In this document: positions 15,566 to 23,951 of the stretch, one piece after another | Numbering within the stretch: the stretch's first letter is position 1 | Layout: every line of letters begins with the position of its first letter | Assembly: GCA_022360655.1 (NCBI GenBank) | Contig: JAKSCK010000264.1 | Coordinates: 1-46,187 of the forward strand | Source: Spirochaetales bacterium | Lineage (GTDB): Bacteria; Spirochaetota; Spirochaetia; DSM-2461 | DNA length: 46,187 nucleotides | Direction of reading: 5' to 3' | The notes under the pieces: model-generated | Databases searched by the model: none | Told to the model about the DNA's origin: nothing | The model's input: the letters and a program-made list of their open reading frames with translations, nothing else | Program-made: the position numbers and the translations under genes

Positions 15566-17116
15566 TTACGTTTCATCTCCTCGGCGATCGATGTTCATAT
15601 CCCGGAGCATCCGAGATAAATAGGTGCGTTGTATGCCTAGCGCCCGTGCCGCTTCCGTCTGGTTGCCGTTATGGGCGCGCAAAGCCTCTTGAACCACATT
15701 TTTTTTAAACAGAGCAACGGCCTCTTTCAAAGGACGTCCGTGGTACTGCTCCAAAGATGATTCCCCAGGGAGTCCTAAATCATCCGGTTGGATGATGGTA
15801 CGACCAGCAGAATGCACCATGGAACGTTCAATGGCGTTCCGCAACTCCCTGACATTACCCGGCCAACGGTATGACAGCAAGGCCTCTTGAGCTTCTAATG
15901 AAAATTCTCGTTCTTTTGTTTCCAATTCCTCCGCTGTTGTTCTCATCTTGGAATGGAATTCTTTGAGAAAAAGTTGAGCCAGGGCCAGAATATCCTCTGG
16001 CCTTTGATGGAGTGGAAGGATTCGAAGAGGAAGAACAGCGAGACGATAGTATAGATCTTCTCGAAAGGTCCCGTTGGAAACAGCCTCTTCGAGAACCCTA
16101 TTTGTGGCCACAATCACTCGGGCATTGGTTTCGCGTTCTTCCTCTGCGCCCAAGGGTAAGAATCGTTTTGTTTGTAGAACACGGAGAAGTTTTCCTTGCA
16201 CATGAAGAGGCAACTCGGCCACTTCATCAAGAAAGAGGCTGCCCCCTCGTGCCCGCTCAAAATGCCCAGTGCGATCTCGCATGGCATCGGTAAAAGCGCC
16301 TTTGACATGGCCAAACAGTTCAGACTCCAATAGCTCAGAGGGAATGGCTGCACAATTTACCTTAACCAAGGGACCTTGAGCCTGGGCTGAGGAACCATGA
16401 ATCCGTTCAGCCAGCAACTCCTTTCCCGTACCACTTTCTCCCATAATCAAAACGGGAGAAGTTGAAGCGGCCATGCGATCAGCCGTCTGAAGAAGTTTCT
16501 GGCTGGAAGGACTCTCCCATACAGCCTGGGTTTTTTCATTGTGATGAGAGGTGGAGGATGGAGGACTCTTGAGACGCTCCACTTCCTGCGTTAAACGTCG
16601 ATGTTCCCAGGCATTCTGAATGGCAATGGATGCCTGATCAGCCAGTACTTCGAGAAATCGCAAATCCTCGTCATTGAAGAGGTCTCCATGGGTTTTATTG
16701 ATGGTTTCAAGAACACCAATCACCTGATTTCGAGCACGAAGAGGAACAGCAATGAGATTTCGCGTTCGGTAACCAGTTTCCGTTCCAATGGACGTGCTGT
16801 GCCGTGGCTCTGCAGGAGCATCGTTGGTGAGAAAGGAACGGTTATTTTGAACCACCCAACCGGCAATGCCCTCACCTGGGGCCAGAACATGTTTTTTAAC
16901 ATCTTCCCCCTTCTCACCTGAGGCCACCTCAAAACTCAATTTTCCAGTTTCGGCATCAACAAGAAGGAGGGCGGAGGCATCGGAGCCAATGAGCCTCTCA
17001 GCAGAATCCATGATATGAGAAAGTAGAACCCGCACATCGCGGTACTGAGAGTTGATCAAAGAGTTGATCTGGATGAGGGTTTCCAGTCTTTGGACTTCGT
17101 CTCTCGCCTCGTTCAT
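15566..17116 (-). CDS. Sigma-54-dependent activator with GAF sensor
   Basis: A 516-residue enhancer-binding protein. An N-terminal GAF domain (about residues 10-175) should sense a small ligand; it ends in LADQASIAIQNA, typical of GAF regulators. An AAA+ domain follows (about 200-430) with Walker A GESGTGKE, the sigma-54 contact loop GAFTDA (the usual last Gly is Asp, a known variant), and ESELFGHVKGAF. A C-terminal Fis-type helix-turn-helix (about 465-510, GNQTEAARALGIQRTYLSRML) binds DNA. There is no receiver domain, so control is by ligand and not by phosphorylation. Its targets cannot be read here; no clear -24/-12 promoter was seen nearby. A good AGGAG precedes the ATG. Confidence 0.94.
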   Translation of the reverse strand: MNEARDEVQRLETLIQINSLINSQYRDVRVLLSHIMDSAERLIGSDASALLLVDAETGKLSFEVASGEKGEDVKKHVLAPGEGIAGWVVQNNRSFLTNDAPAEPRHSTSIGTETGYRTRNLIAVPLRARNQVIGVLETINKTHGDLFNDEDLRFLEVLADQASIAIQNAWEHRRLTQEVERLKSPPSSTSHHNEKTQAVWESPSSQKLLQTADRMAASTSPVLIMGESGTGKELLAERIHGSSAQAQGPLVKVNCAAIPSELLESELFGHVKGAFTDAMRDRTGHFERARGGSLFLDEVAELPLHVQGKLLRVLQTKRFLPLGAEEERETNARVIVATNRVLEEAVSNGTFREDLYYRLAVLPLRILPLHQRPEDILALAQLFLKEFHSKMRTTAEELETKEREFSLEAQEALLSYRWPGNVRELRNAIERSMVHSAGRTIIQPDDLGLPGESSLEQYHGRPLKEAVALFKKNVVQEALRAHNGNQTEAARALGIQRTYLSRMLRDMNIDRRGDET

Positions 17117-17134
17117 GAGGGGCTCCTAATGGAA

Positions 17135-17163
17135 AACCCCCAAGGTCAATGACCTCAGGGGTT
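17135..17163 (-). terminator. Terminator after rpsA
   Basis: A symmetric hairpin: AACCCC (17163-17158 on the minus strand) pairs with GGGGTT (17140-17135), and AGGTC with GACCT inside, around ATT. The stem runs into four T on the minus strand. It lies between the rpsA stop and the ribosome site of the sigma-54 regulator, so it probably gives partial read-through. Confidence 0.65.
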
Positions 17164-17179
17164 AATCCTCAAGGACTAT

Positions 17180-18877
17180 TTAGAGCTCTTTGCCCTTAAG
17201 CATGTCGGCAAGTGTATAGGAATCAGATTCCTCTTCACCGTCGTTCATGTACTTGGAGATTTCAGCACGTTCTTCCCGATACTTCATCTCACGGACAGAC
17301 AAGGAGAGTTTCTGTTTGGAGGTGTTCACCTCGGTCACAGCAGCCTTGATTTTGTCACCCACATTGAGAGCAGCAAGCTTCTCTTCGGGATCATCCTCAC
17401 GGCTTTCTGTCAGGTTGTTCTTGTGAATGAGACCTTCAATGTCCCCTTCCACCCGAACAAAGACACCAAACTCAGTCTTTCCGGTGATTTCTCCTTCCAC
17501 GATGGAACCGCGGGGGAACTTGTCTCGGAAAGTCTGCCAGGGATCACCCTCAAGCTGCTTCACACCCAAGCGGATGCGGCGCTCTTCTGGGTTCACGCTG
17601 ATGATGATTGCGTCCACAGGCTCACCTTCGGTGAGAACGCTGCTGACATTGCGAACTTTCTTGGTCCAAGACAGGTCATCGGCATGAAGGAAGGCATCAA
17701 TGCCCTCTTCCAATTCAACAAAGGCGCCAGCGTTGGTGATTTTCTTCACAGTCCAGCTGCCCTTGGTTCCCACAGGGAACTTGCCTTCAATTTCTTCCCA
17801 AGGATTGGGGAGAACCTGTTTGAGGCCTAAGGAAATTCGACCCTGGGGAATGTCATAACCCAAGATCATGGCTTCACACTCATCACCGATGCTGAAGAGT
17901 TCTTTGGGATGCTTGACCCGCTTCACCCAGCTGAGCTCGGAGATATGAGCCAAACCTTCGATTCCTTCTTCAATTTCAATGAAGGCACCAAAGTCGGTCA
18001 ACTTGGTCACGCGACCTTTAATGACCTGATCAACCTGGTATTTGTCCTCAAAGGTAGACCAAGGATCTGCCAAGAAATGCTTGAGAGACAGGTTGATTTT
18101 CTTCTCATCGGGATCAAGGCGAATGACCTTGAGCTGAATCTTCTCACCCTTCTTGACATAGTCTTTGGGGCGAGTGACATGGCCCCAGCTCATGTCATTG
18201 ATATGGAGAAGACCATCAAAACCACCCAAGTCAATGAAAGCACCGAAGGATGTGAAGCTCTTCACGGTTCCTTCTACTTCATCACCAATGTTCACGGTCT
18301 CAAAGAAGGCAGAGCGGTTCTTTTCAGTCTGCTGCTCCAACCAGAGACGGCGAGTCAGGACGATATTGACTTTCTTTTCACTGTAGAGACGGTCAATGAG
18401 GAATTTGGACTGAAGGCCGATATATTCCTCAGGAGTCTCAATCCGCTGAATGTCCATTTTGCTAATGGGGCAGAAAGCGCGTACATCAAAGCCAAGATTC
18501 ACCTCAAAGCCGCCTTTAACAGCTTTGGCAACCTTACCTTCAACCGGCTCACTGGCCTCAAAGGCGTCACGGAGGGTCTTCCAGAAGACCTTCATATCAG
18601 CTTTTCGCTTGGAGATGACAACTTCGCCGTTGCGTCCTTCGCGTTTCACGAGGACTGTTTCGACTGTGTCTCCGACAGCGGGGAGTTCTTTGAACTCATC
18701 GACGGGGACTCTTCCGTCCGACTTGAGGCCAACGTCTAAATAGACGTACTCGCTGTCGACTTGAATGACAACTCCCTCGATTAGTCCCCCTTCCTCAATT
18801 TGATCGAGGGCCTTCAGGTACATTTCCTGAAGTTTGTCTTGATTGCTCTCCTGAGCGAAGGCATCCGATTCGGGCAT
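17180..18877 (-). CDS. rpsA: 30S ribosomal protein S1
   Basis: A 565-residue protein with six S1 RNA-binding repeats, the full arrangement of Gram-negative-type S1. The repeats carry the characteristic phrases GTVKSFTSFGAFIDLGG-FDGLLHINDMSWG and GRVTKLTDFGAFIEIEEGIEGLAHISELSW. S1 recruits mRNA to the small subunit. It follows cmk by 18 bases, the classic cmk-rpsA pair. The start ATG has AGGAG 6 bases upstream. The tail beyond the last repeat is short and acidic. No defect seen. Confidence 0.96.
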   Translation of the reverse strand: MPESDAFAQESNQDKLQEMYLKALDQIEEGGLIEGVVIQVDSEYVYLDVGLKSDGRVPVDEFKELPAVGDTVETVLVKREGRNGEVVISKRKADMKVFWKTLRDAFEASEPVEGKVAKAVKGGFEVNLGFDVRAFCPISKMDIQRIETPEEYIGLQSKFLIDRLYSEKKVNIVLTRRLWLEQQTEKNRSAFFETVNIGDEVEGTVKSFTSFGAFIDLGGFDGLLHINDMSWGHVTRPKDYVKKGEKIQLKVIRLDPDEKKINLSLKHFLADPWSTFEDKYQVDQVIKGRVTKLTDFGAFIEIEEGIEGLAHISELSWVKRVKHPKELFSIGDECEAMILGYDIPQGRISLGLKQVLPNPWEEIEGKFPVGTKGSWTVKKITNAGAFVELEEGIDAFLHADDLSWTKKVRNVSSVLTEGEPVDAIIISVNPEERRIRLGVKQLEGDPWQTFRDKFPRGSIVEGEITGKTEFGVFVRVEGDIEGLIHKNNLTESREDDPEEKLAALNVGDKIKAAVTEVNTSKQKLSLSVREMKYREERAEISKYMNDGEEESDSYTLADMLKGKEL

Positions 18878-18895
18878 GCTGACTCCTGGGATAGA

Positions 18896-19534
18896 TTATT
18901 GGTACGTTGTAATTAACCCGGTCACTCTCGCACAAACCTCCTCTAAGGTCAAGGAGGAGGTGTCAATTACCTGGGCATCTGGGGCTGCAATGAGGGAACC
19001 TTCCTCTTTATTCCGATCCCGTTCATCCCGCTCTCGAATGGAGGCTTCCAGAGCCGCAAGATCTAAATCACTGGTTCCCTGTTCAAAACGACGTTGGGCA
19101 CGAACAGCCGGGGAGGCATCCAAGAAAATCTTCACCTCTGCATGAGGAAAGACCACCGTTCCCATATCCCGTCCTTCACTCACCAGGTCCATGGTGCCGG
19201 CAATGCGTCGTAAATGCTCATTCACACGATGCCGAAGAGGAACATGAGAGGAAACCATGGACGAGGCTCGGTCCACCGCATCGCTGCGCAATTGGCCCTC
19301 AACATCCACACCATCAAGGTGCAAGCGCCCATCCACAATATCCAATTGAGCTCCTTCTACAGCATTCATAACCTGGCCCACATCGGCAGGGTTGGCCTGG
19401 GCTGCAAGGACTTTCAGGGCAAGAGCCCGGTAAAATGATCCAGAATTGAGGTTAAAGAAGCCAAATCTTTCAGCCACAGCAGCTGCAATGCTGCTCTTCC
19501 CCACTCCTGCGGGTCCATCAATGGCGACGACCAT
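18896..19534 (-). CDS. cmk: Cytidylate kinase
   Basis: A 212-residue kinase that phosphorylates CMP and dCMP. The N-terminal P-loop IDGPAGVGKSS, the following LNSGSFYRALAL motif and the conserved EGRDMGTVVFPHA with the LDASPAVRAQRR lid region identify it. The start codon lies inside the end of rluB (17-base overlap) behind AAGGAAGG. It belongs to the recA-to-rpsA gene chain. Length is slightly short but normal for the family. Confidence 0.95.
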   Translation of the reverse strand: MVVAIDGPAGVGKSSIAAAVAERFGFFNLNSGSFYRALALKVLAAQANPADVGQVMNAVEGAQLDIVDGRLHLDGVDVEGQLRSDAVDRASSMVSSHVPLRHRVNEHLRRIAGTMDLVSEGRDMGTVVFPHAEVKIFLDASPAVRAQRRFEQGTSDLDLAALEASIRERDERDRNKEEGSLIAAPDAQVIDTSSLTLEEVCARVTGLITTYQ

Positions 19535-20723
19535 GATCCTTCCTTCCTTTCTTCATGTTAGAGCGCTGATTGGATGACTGACGTCCACTTGGATTGGCTT
19601 GGCGTCCACCCCGTCGTTCTCGGGATTCATTCCGTGATGATTCCGAACGGGAATCTCGATAGGGACGATTCCCACGTGGAGAGGGAGAGGATGGTTTTCG
19701 CGATGGAGCGCCGCGTTCCTGGCGGGGAGAATCATCACGGTCTCGAGAGAAACGCTTTTCCCCTTGAGGACGGCGATTTGATGGCTGACGTTCATAGGTT
19801 TTGCGCTGGCCATCACGCGATTCATGGGAGCGGCGAGAAGGACGGGAGGAGGAATGCTCTGACCGTTCCCGGAAGTCCTTGCCTCCCGTTCTTGATGAAG
19901 GCCGCTCTTTTTTGCCGGAATTTTGCCGTTCTTTTGCCCCATTTCCCTCCCGGGATTCTTTTCGACGTTCATAGGGGCTTTTTTTCCGGTGGAAAGAGGT
20001 GGATTCGCCCTTCCCTTCCATCAGAGCCTTGATTTCATATTCTTTGAGGTGGCGGAATCGACCAGATTCAATTCCTTTGAGACGCACCGTGCCAATACGA
20101 ACACGGTGCACCTTCTTAATGCTGGCGGCAACAGAAAGGAAAACGCGACGTAATTCCCGATTTTTGCCCTCGGTCAGAACAATGCGGGCCACTCGGCTCC
20201 CAATCAGTTCTGCTTTTTTGGCCTTGTAGCGCACACCATCCACCACCAGACCCTGAAGAAATCGATCCATCAACTCTTCAGGTATAGGACTTTTGCAGGT
20301 GACCTCATATTCCTTTTCCATTTTCTTGGAAGGATGAGTGAGGGCCCGAGCAAAATCACCATCATTGGTGAAGAAAATCAAACCGCTGGTCATGTAGTCC
20401 AAACGACCGACATGGAAAATTCGTTCCTTAAAAACGGGCTCCAACAAACTCTTTGCAAGAGGACGTCCATCTGGATCATCATCAGAACAGAGGAAGCCAG
20501 CAGGCTTATGGAGGGCAATGTACACTTTACGTTTTTCATCACGAACCGTACGGCCATCCAATCGAACATCGTCTTCAGGCCCCACCTTGGTTCCTGGAAC
20601 AATCACCACTTTGCCGTTGACGGTCACCCGTCCCTCTGCAATCAGTTCTTCACATTTCCGCCGGGAGGCAATCCCAGCTCGGGCCATTCGGACCTGAAGG
20701 CGAATAGCATTATCTTGGTTCAT
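19518..20723 (-). CDS. rluB: 23S rRNA pseudouridine synthase, RluB type, long basic tail
   Basis: A 401-residue protein. An N-terminal S4 RNA-binding domain (RLQVRMARAGIASRRKCEELI) precedes a RsuA/RluB-type catalytic domain with the aspartate motif VGRLDYMTSGLIFFTNDGDFA. It would modify uridine in 23S rRNA near position 2605 (family inference). From about residue 245 the protein becomes a roughly 155-residue disordered tail, very rich in Arg, Ser, Gly, Glu and Lys, like an RNA-binding RS/RGG segment; longer than in most relatives. The ATG at 20723 overlaps the scpB end by 14 bases and has AGAGG about 11 bases upstream; earlier TTG/ATG codons (20756/20753) lie inside scpB. Confidence 0.92.
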   Translation of the reverse strand: MNQDNAIRLQVRMARAGIASRRKCEELIAEGRVTVNGKVVIVPGTKVGPEDDVRLDGRTVRDEKRKVYIALHKPAGFLCSDDDPDGRPLAKSLLEPVFKERIFHVGRLDYMTSGLIFFTNDGDFARALTHPSKKMEKEYEVTCKSPIPEELMDRFLQGLVVDGVRYKAKKAELIGSRVARIVLTEGKNRELRRVFLSVAASIKKVHRVRIGTVRLKGIESGRFRHLKEYEIKALMEGKGESTSFHRKKSPYERRKESREGNGAKERQNSGKKERPSSRTGGKDFRERSEHSSSRPSRRSHESRDGQRKTYERQPSNRRPQGEKRFSRDRDDSPRQERGAPSRKPSSPSPRGNRPYRDSRSESSRNESRERRGGRQANPSGRQSSNQRSNMKKGRKDHGRRH

Positions 20724-21255
20724 CGAGTGCAAACCTCTTTTCTTCGAGCTCATCAAGTTTTGGCAAATCCGCGATGCTTTCTAATCGGAAAATCTTCAAA
20801 AATTCTTTGGTTGTGCCGTACAGCACGGGACGCCCCGGGCTATCTTTCCGCCCCACTTCGCGAATCAGTCCCTTATCTTTGAGAAGGCGAACCATGCCTT
20901 CTGCCCCTACACCTCGGATATTCTCTACTTCACTCCGGGTGAGCGGTTGAGAATAGGCGATGATGGAAAGAGTTTCCAGTGCCGCACGGGAGAGTTTTTC
21001 CTCTCTTTGCTTTCCATAACGGTCTTTGAGCACATTCCAGTACCGTTCCTTAGGAGAAAGGGTCCACCCACCGGCGATCCGCACCGGTTCAAGACCGCTA
21101 TTGGGAGCTTCACAACGCTCTTTTAAGACATCCAATGCTTGACGAACGGCTGTGAGACCCAATCCTGTGATGCGAGCAAGAAGAGCTTCCTCCACCGGTT
21201 CCACTTCCAGGAGCAGGACCGCTTCCACAAGGGCGGCTTCTTGGGCAAAATCCAT
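20710..21255 (-). CDS. scpB: Condensin subunit ScpB
   Basis: A 181-residue winged-helix protein of the SMC-ScpAB condensin that compacts and segregates the chromosome. Typical ScpB blocks: LSRAALETLSIIAYSQPLTRSEVENIRGV and the following LLKDKGLIREVGRKDSPGRPVLYGTT. The ATG follows the scpA stop with no spacer (TAA-ATG) behind GAGGAGGG. The pair order scpA-scpB is standard. SMC itself is not in the window. Confidence 0.95.
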   Translation of the reverse strand: MDFAQEAALVEAVLLLEVEPVEEALLARITGLGLTAVRQALDVLKERCEAPNSGLEPVRIAGGWTLSPKERYWNVLKDRYGKQREEKLSRAALETLSIIAYSQPLTRSEVENIRGVGAEGMVRLLKDKGLIREVGRKDSPGRPVLYGTTKEFLKIFRLESIADLPKLDELEEKRFALDEPR

Positions 21256-22125
21256 TTATCCCTCCTCCACAGGAGAGCTTGCTTCCTCTCCATTCTGGGT
21301 GATCTGATTCGTTTGATCTGCAGCAGAGTCTTCTTTTTGAGTAGACATTTCTTTCAACCGTTCTTGTTCCTCTTGCTCATAGGATTCTTTCCAGCGAGAA
21401 GAGGAGGAGATACGGATATCGCCAAATAATCGATTCTGATAGACATCAATCACCCCGCCCTTCACCAGTTCAAGAACGGCAAGGAAAGCACTCACCACTT
21501 CCATCAAAGAGGATGGATTGATCACAACATCATCAAAGAGAAAGGACGTGCGTTCCTCTAAAAATTCATGAATGAGGGTGATTTTTTCATTGATGCTTAC
21601 CTCTTCCCAGAGGCTGATCACCTTTTCCCCACCCAATCCTTTCATCACCTTACTGAAACTTTTCAGCAAATCCCAGGAATCCACTTTTTCCCAAAGATCC
21701 TGTTCATCAGGAAAGGGAAGAACAGGTTGAGTGCGTTTGCGTTCGACCGTCCAATCGGCTTCAGCCTCTCGCTGAGCCATCATGTCAGCAATCTTTCTGT
21801 ACTTCTCATACTCAATGAGTCGTTGAACCAATTCTTGTCTTGGATCCTCCAACTCATCATCTAAATCCACTTCCACAGGCAGAAGCATTCGCGATTTGAT
21901 GTGCAACAAGGTGGCTGCAAGAAGGTAAAATTCAGAAATATCCTCCAAATCCACCATAGAGGAGTATTGGAGATATTCCAGATATTGTTCTGTGATTTCA
22001 GCAACAGGAATGTCATACACATTCACTTCATTCTTTCGAATGAGAAAGAGGAGCAGGTCAAGCGGCCCCTCAAAATGATCGAGCTGATATTGAGGGGCTT
22101 GTGAGGTGGGAGCTGTGGTGTTCAT
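21256..22125 (-). CDS. scpA: Condensin kleisin subunit ScpA
   Basis: A 289-residue kleisin that bridges the SMC heads with ScpB. The N-terminal kleisin signature FEGPLDLLLFLIRKNEVNVYDIPV is clear, followed by the LEDISEFYLLAATLLHIKSRMLLP helix that contacts the SMC neck. The C-terminus has a winged-helix region and then an acidic/Gln-rich extension of about 40 residues. The start overlaps the folK stop by 4 bases (ATGA). Confidence 0.95.
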   Translation of the reverse strand: MNTTAPTSQAPQYQLDHFEGPLDLLLFLIRKNEVNVYDIPVAEITEQYLEYLQYSSMVDLEDISEFYLLAATLLHIKSRMLLPVEVDLDDELEDPRQELVQRLIEYEKYRKIADMMAQREAEADWTVERKRTQPVLPFPDEQDLWEKVDSWDLLKSFSKVMKGLGGEKVISLWEEVSINEKITLIHEFLEERTSFLFDDVVINPSSLMEVVSAFLAVLELVKGGVIDVYQNRLFGDIRISSSSRWKESYEQEEQERLKEMSTQKEDSAADQTNQITQNGEEASSPVEEG

Positions 22126-22631
22126 GTTTCGTATAGCTTAACGCGTTGATCCAAAAGCCGCGAGGCCTTGAGGGCCCATGGTTCACCGTCTCGGGGATCA
22201 ATGAGCTTGGGAGAAAGGGCCAACAGGGGTTCAAGAACAAAAAGTCGCTGATGCATGGACCGGTGAGGAATGGTGAGTTCGCCGCCCTGAGGGAGTGCCC
22301 AGGTTCCCACGGTATTGCCATACATCAGAATATCAATATCCAAAGTTCTGGGACCCTTGGGGATGGCCCCCTCGCGAACCCGATCCCCTTCGTGCTCCAG
22401 CCGATGCACAAATTGGAGCAGGTTCACAGGAGAGAGCGTGGTATAGCCCGAGACAACAGTGTTCAAAAAATCTGGTTGATCCACCACATCTTGAGGAGCC
22501 GTTTCATAAAATGGCGCCATGTCCATAGATTGAACATGAGCTTCTAGGCCACGACATGCGTTTATCAATCGTTCATGCCGTGCCCCCAGATTAGACCCCA
22601 GTCCTAAGTAGACTTTAACCGGTGTGCTCAG
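22122..22631 (-). CDS. folK: HPPK (folate biosynthesis), probable CTG start
   Basis: 2-amino-4-hydroxy-6-hydroxymethyldihydropteridine pyrophosphokinase, which transfers pyrophosphate from ATP to the pterin before dihydropteroate synthesis. The universal N-terminal block [10 protein letters not shown] lies at residues 7-16 and [13 protein letters not shown] later, with the [15 protein letters not shown] end. To include the N-terminal block, translation must begin between an in-frame stop inside recA and residue 1. That interval holds no ATG, GTG or TTG. The best candidate is CTG at 22631-22629, which overlaps the recA stop as CTGA and has AAGGCGG 7 bases upstream. This gives 169 residues, normal for HPPK. 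An ATT upstream is a less likely alternative; a TTG at 22568 would delete the active-site N-terminus. Confidence 0.88.
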   Translation of the reverse strand: MSTPVKVYLGLGSNLGARHERLINACRGLEAHVQSMDMAPFYETAPQDVVDQPDFLNTVVSGYTTLSPVNLLQFVHRLEHEGDRVREGAIPKGPRTLDIDILMYGNTVGTWALPQGGELTIPHRSMHQRLFVLEPLLALSPKLIDPRDGEPWALKASRLLDQRVKLYET

Positions 22632-23764
22632 AACAATTCCGCCTTGGTTCCTAATCCTGCCGTTTTTTCGGCGATTTTATCGTCTTTCTTCTTCGTAGCG
22701 GTTTTCCCGGTGGACTTCTCTGCCGGTTTCTCGTCTTCAATGGGTGGGAACAGAATGGCTCTCAACCGTGTTTCCAAATCCTTCGCAATTTCGGGATTTT
22801 CTTCCAAATACGTTTTGGCATTTTCTCGTCCCTGGCCAATACGCTGATCTCCCAAGGAATACCAGCTTCCACTCTTAGCAATCATGTCATGGGCCAATGC
22901 CCCATCCAGAAGACTTCCGCTAGCAGAAAGTCCTTTCCCAAAGATGATTTCCATTTCCACTCGTCGGAAAGGAGGGGCCACCTTGTTCTTCACCACCTTC
23001 ACCCGGACACGGTTTCCAATGGCGTTGTCTTGCCCCTTCGCAATGGTTTCAATTTTTCGAACTTCCAAGCGAACAGAGGAGTAGAATTTAAGAGCATTTC
23101 CCCCAGTGGTGGTTTCAGGATTTCCAAACATCACGCCAATTTTCATTCGGATTTGGTTGATGAAGATGAGGCTACTGCCGGATTTGCTGATGGTTCCTGT
23201 GAGTTTTCGTAGAGCCTGACTCATCAAACGGGCCTGCAAACCCACATGGGAATCCCCCATGTCCCCATCAATTTCCGCCTGGGGTGTTAATGCCGCCACA
23301 GAATCCACCACAATGATGTCCACGCCTCCAGATCGCACCAGGGATTCTGCAATTTCCAGTGCTTGTTCCCCGGTATCCGGCTGACTCACCCAAAGGTTTT
23401 CCACATCAACACCCAAATTCCGAGCATAAACAGGATCAAGTGCGTGTTCCGCATCAATGAAGGCTGCAATGCCCCCTTTTTTTTGAGCTTCCGCAATGGC
23501 ATGAAGGGCGAGCGTGGTTTTTCCTGAGGATTCCGGACCGTAAATCTCAATGATGCGTCCTTTTGGATAACCACCAACACCCAGGGCTTCATCCAACAGC
23601 ATGGATCCCGATGGAATGACATCCACCTTCACCAGCTGTTTTTCCCCCATTTTCATCAAGGAACCTTTTCCAAATTGTTTTTCGATTTGGAGACGAGCCG
23701 CTTCTACCGCTTTTGCGCGCTCTCCTCCCGACTGAGGAATCACGGGTTCCTTTGCTTTTGCCAT
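22628..23764 (-). CDS. recA: Recombinase RecA
   Basis: A 378-residue RecA, the ATP-dependent strand-exchange protein and SOS coprotease. Walker A GPESSGKT lies at residues 76-83; the [11 protein letters not shown]alker B, the [10 protein letters not shown] region, loop L2 ([15 protein letters not shown]) and FGKGLSASG all match the family. The C-terminal tail is unusual in being Lys/Ala/Thr-rich with many Glu and Lys (about residues 345-378) and not purely acidic. ATG with AGGAAGGA upstream; it heads the gene chain down to rpsA. Confidence 0.98.
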   Translation of the reverse strand: MAKAKEPVIPQSGGERAKAVEAARLQIEKQFGKGSLMKMGEKQLVKVDVIPSGSMLLDEALGVGGYPKGRIIEIYGPESSGKTTLALHAIAEAQKKGGIAAFIDAEHALDPVYARNLGVDVENLWVSQPDTGEQALEIAESLVRSGGVDIIVVDSVAALTPQAEIDGDMGDSHVGLQARLMSQALRKLTGTISKSGSSLIFINQIRMKIGVMFGNPETTTGGNALKFYSSVRLEVRKIETIAKGQDNAIGNRVRVKVVKNKVAPPFRRVEMEIIFGKGLSASGSLLDGALAHDMIAKSGSWYSLGDQRIGQGRENAKTYLEENPEIAKDLETRLRAILFPPIEDEKPAEKSTGKTATKKKDDKIAEKTAGLGTKAELF

Positions 23765-23822
23765 TGCTCATCCTTCCTGGAATAGATTACGGCCTTCCAA
23801 GGGCCATTTCTTGGGCCTTTTC

Positions 23823-23852
23823 ATGATACCAATCAGTCCCTTGGGGAGGCAA
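23823..23852 (-). promoter_or_regulatory. Sigma-70 promoter of recA operon
   Basis: On the minus strand, TTGCCT (23852-23847), an 18-bp spacer and TATCAT (23828-23823), giving a leader of about 50 bases. I saw no palindrome of the known LexA types over it, so SOS control is not evident from sequence. Confidence 0.55.
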
Positions 23853-23903
23853 GGGATTTCCATGAAAAGACTACACAAATGTTATGATGTAATTTTGGTT
23901 TAT

Positions 23904-23931
23904 ACCGACCCCGGCATGAGCCGGGGTCGGT
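23904..23931. terminator. Perfect 12-bp hairpin downstream of membrane TPR gene
   Basis: accgaccccggc (23904-23915) pairs perfectly with gccggggtcggt (23920-23931), loop atga. It lies 20 bases after the stop of the minus-strand gene and upstream of the recA promoter. No T-run on either side. Confidence 0.6.
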
Positions 23932-23951
23932 CGTCATTTCAAAAAGAGGGA

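Noticed and set aside
17909..18739. Plus-strand frame of 276 codons opposite rpsA
   Set aside because: Antisense shadow produced by codon bias in the S1 repeats.
23765..23903. LexA/SOS box before recA
   Set aside because: No palindrome of the known LexA types was found near the promoter.
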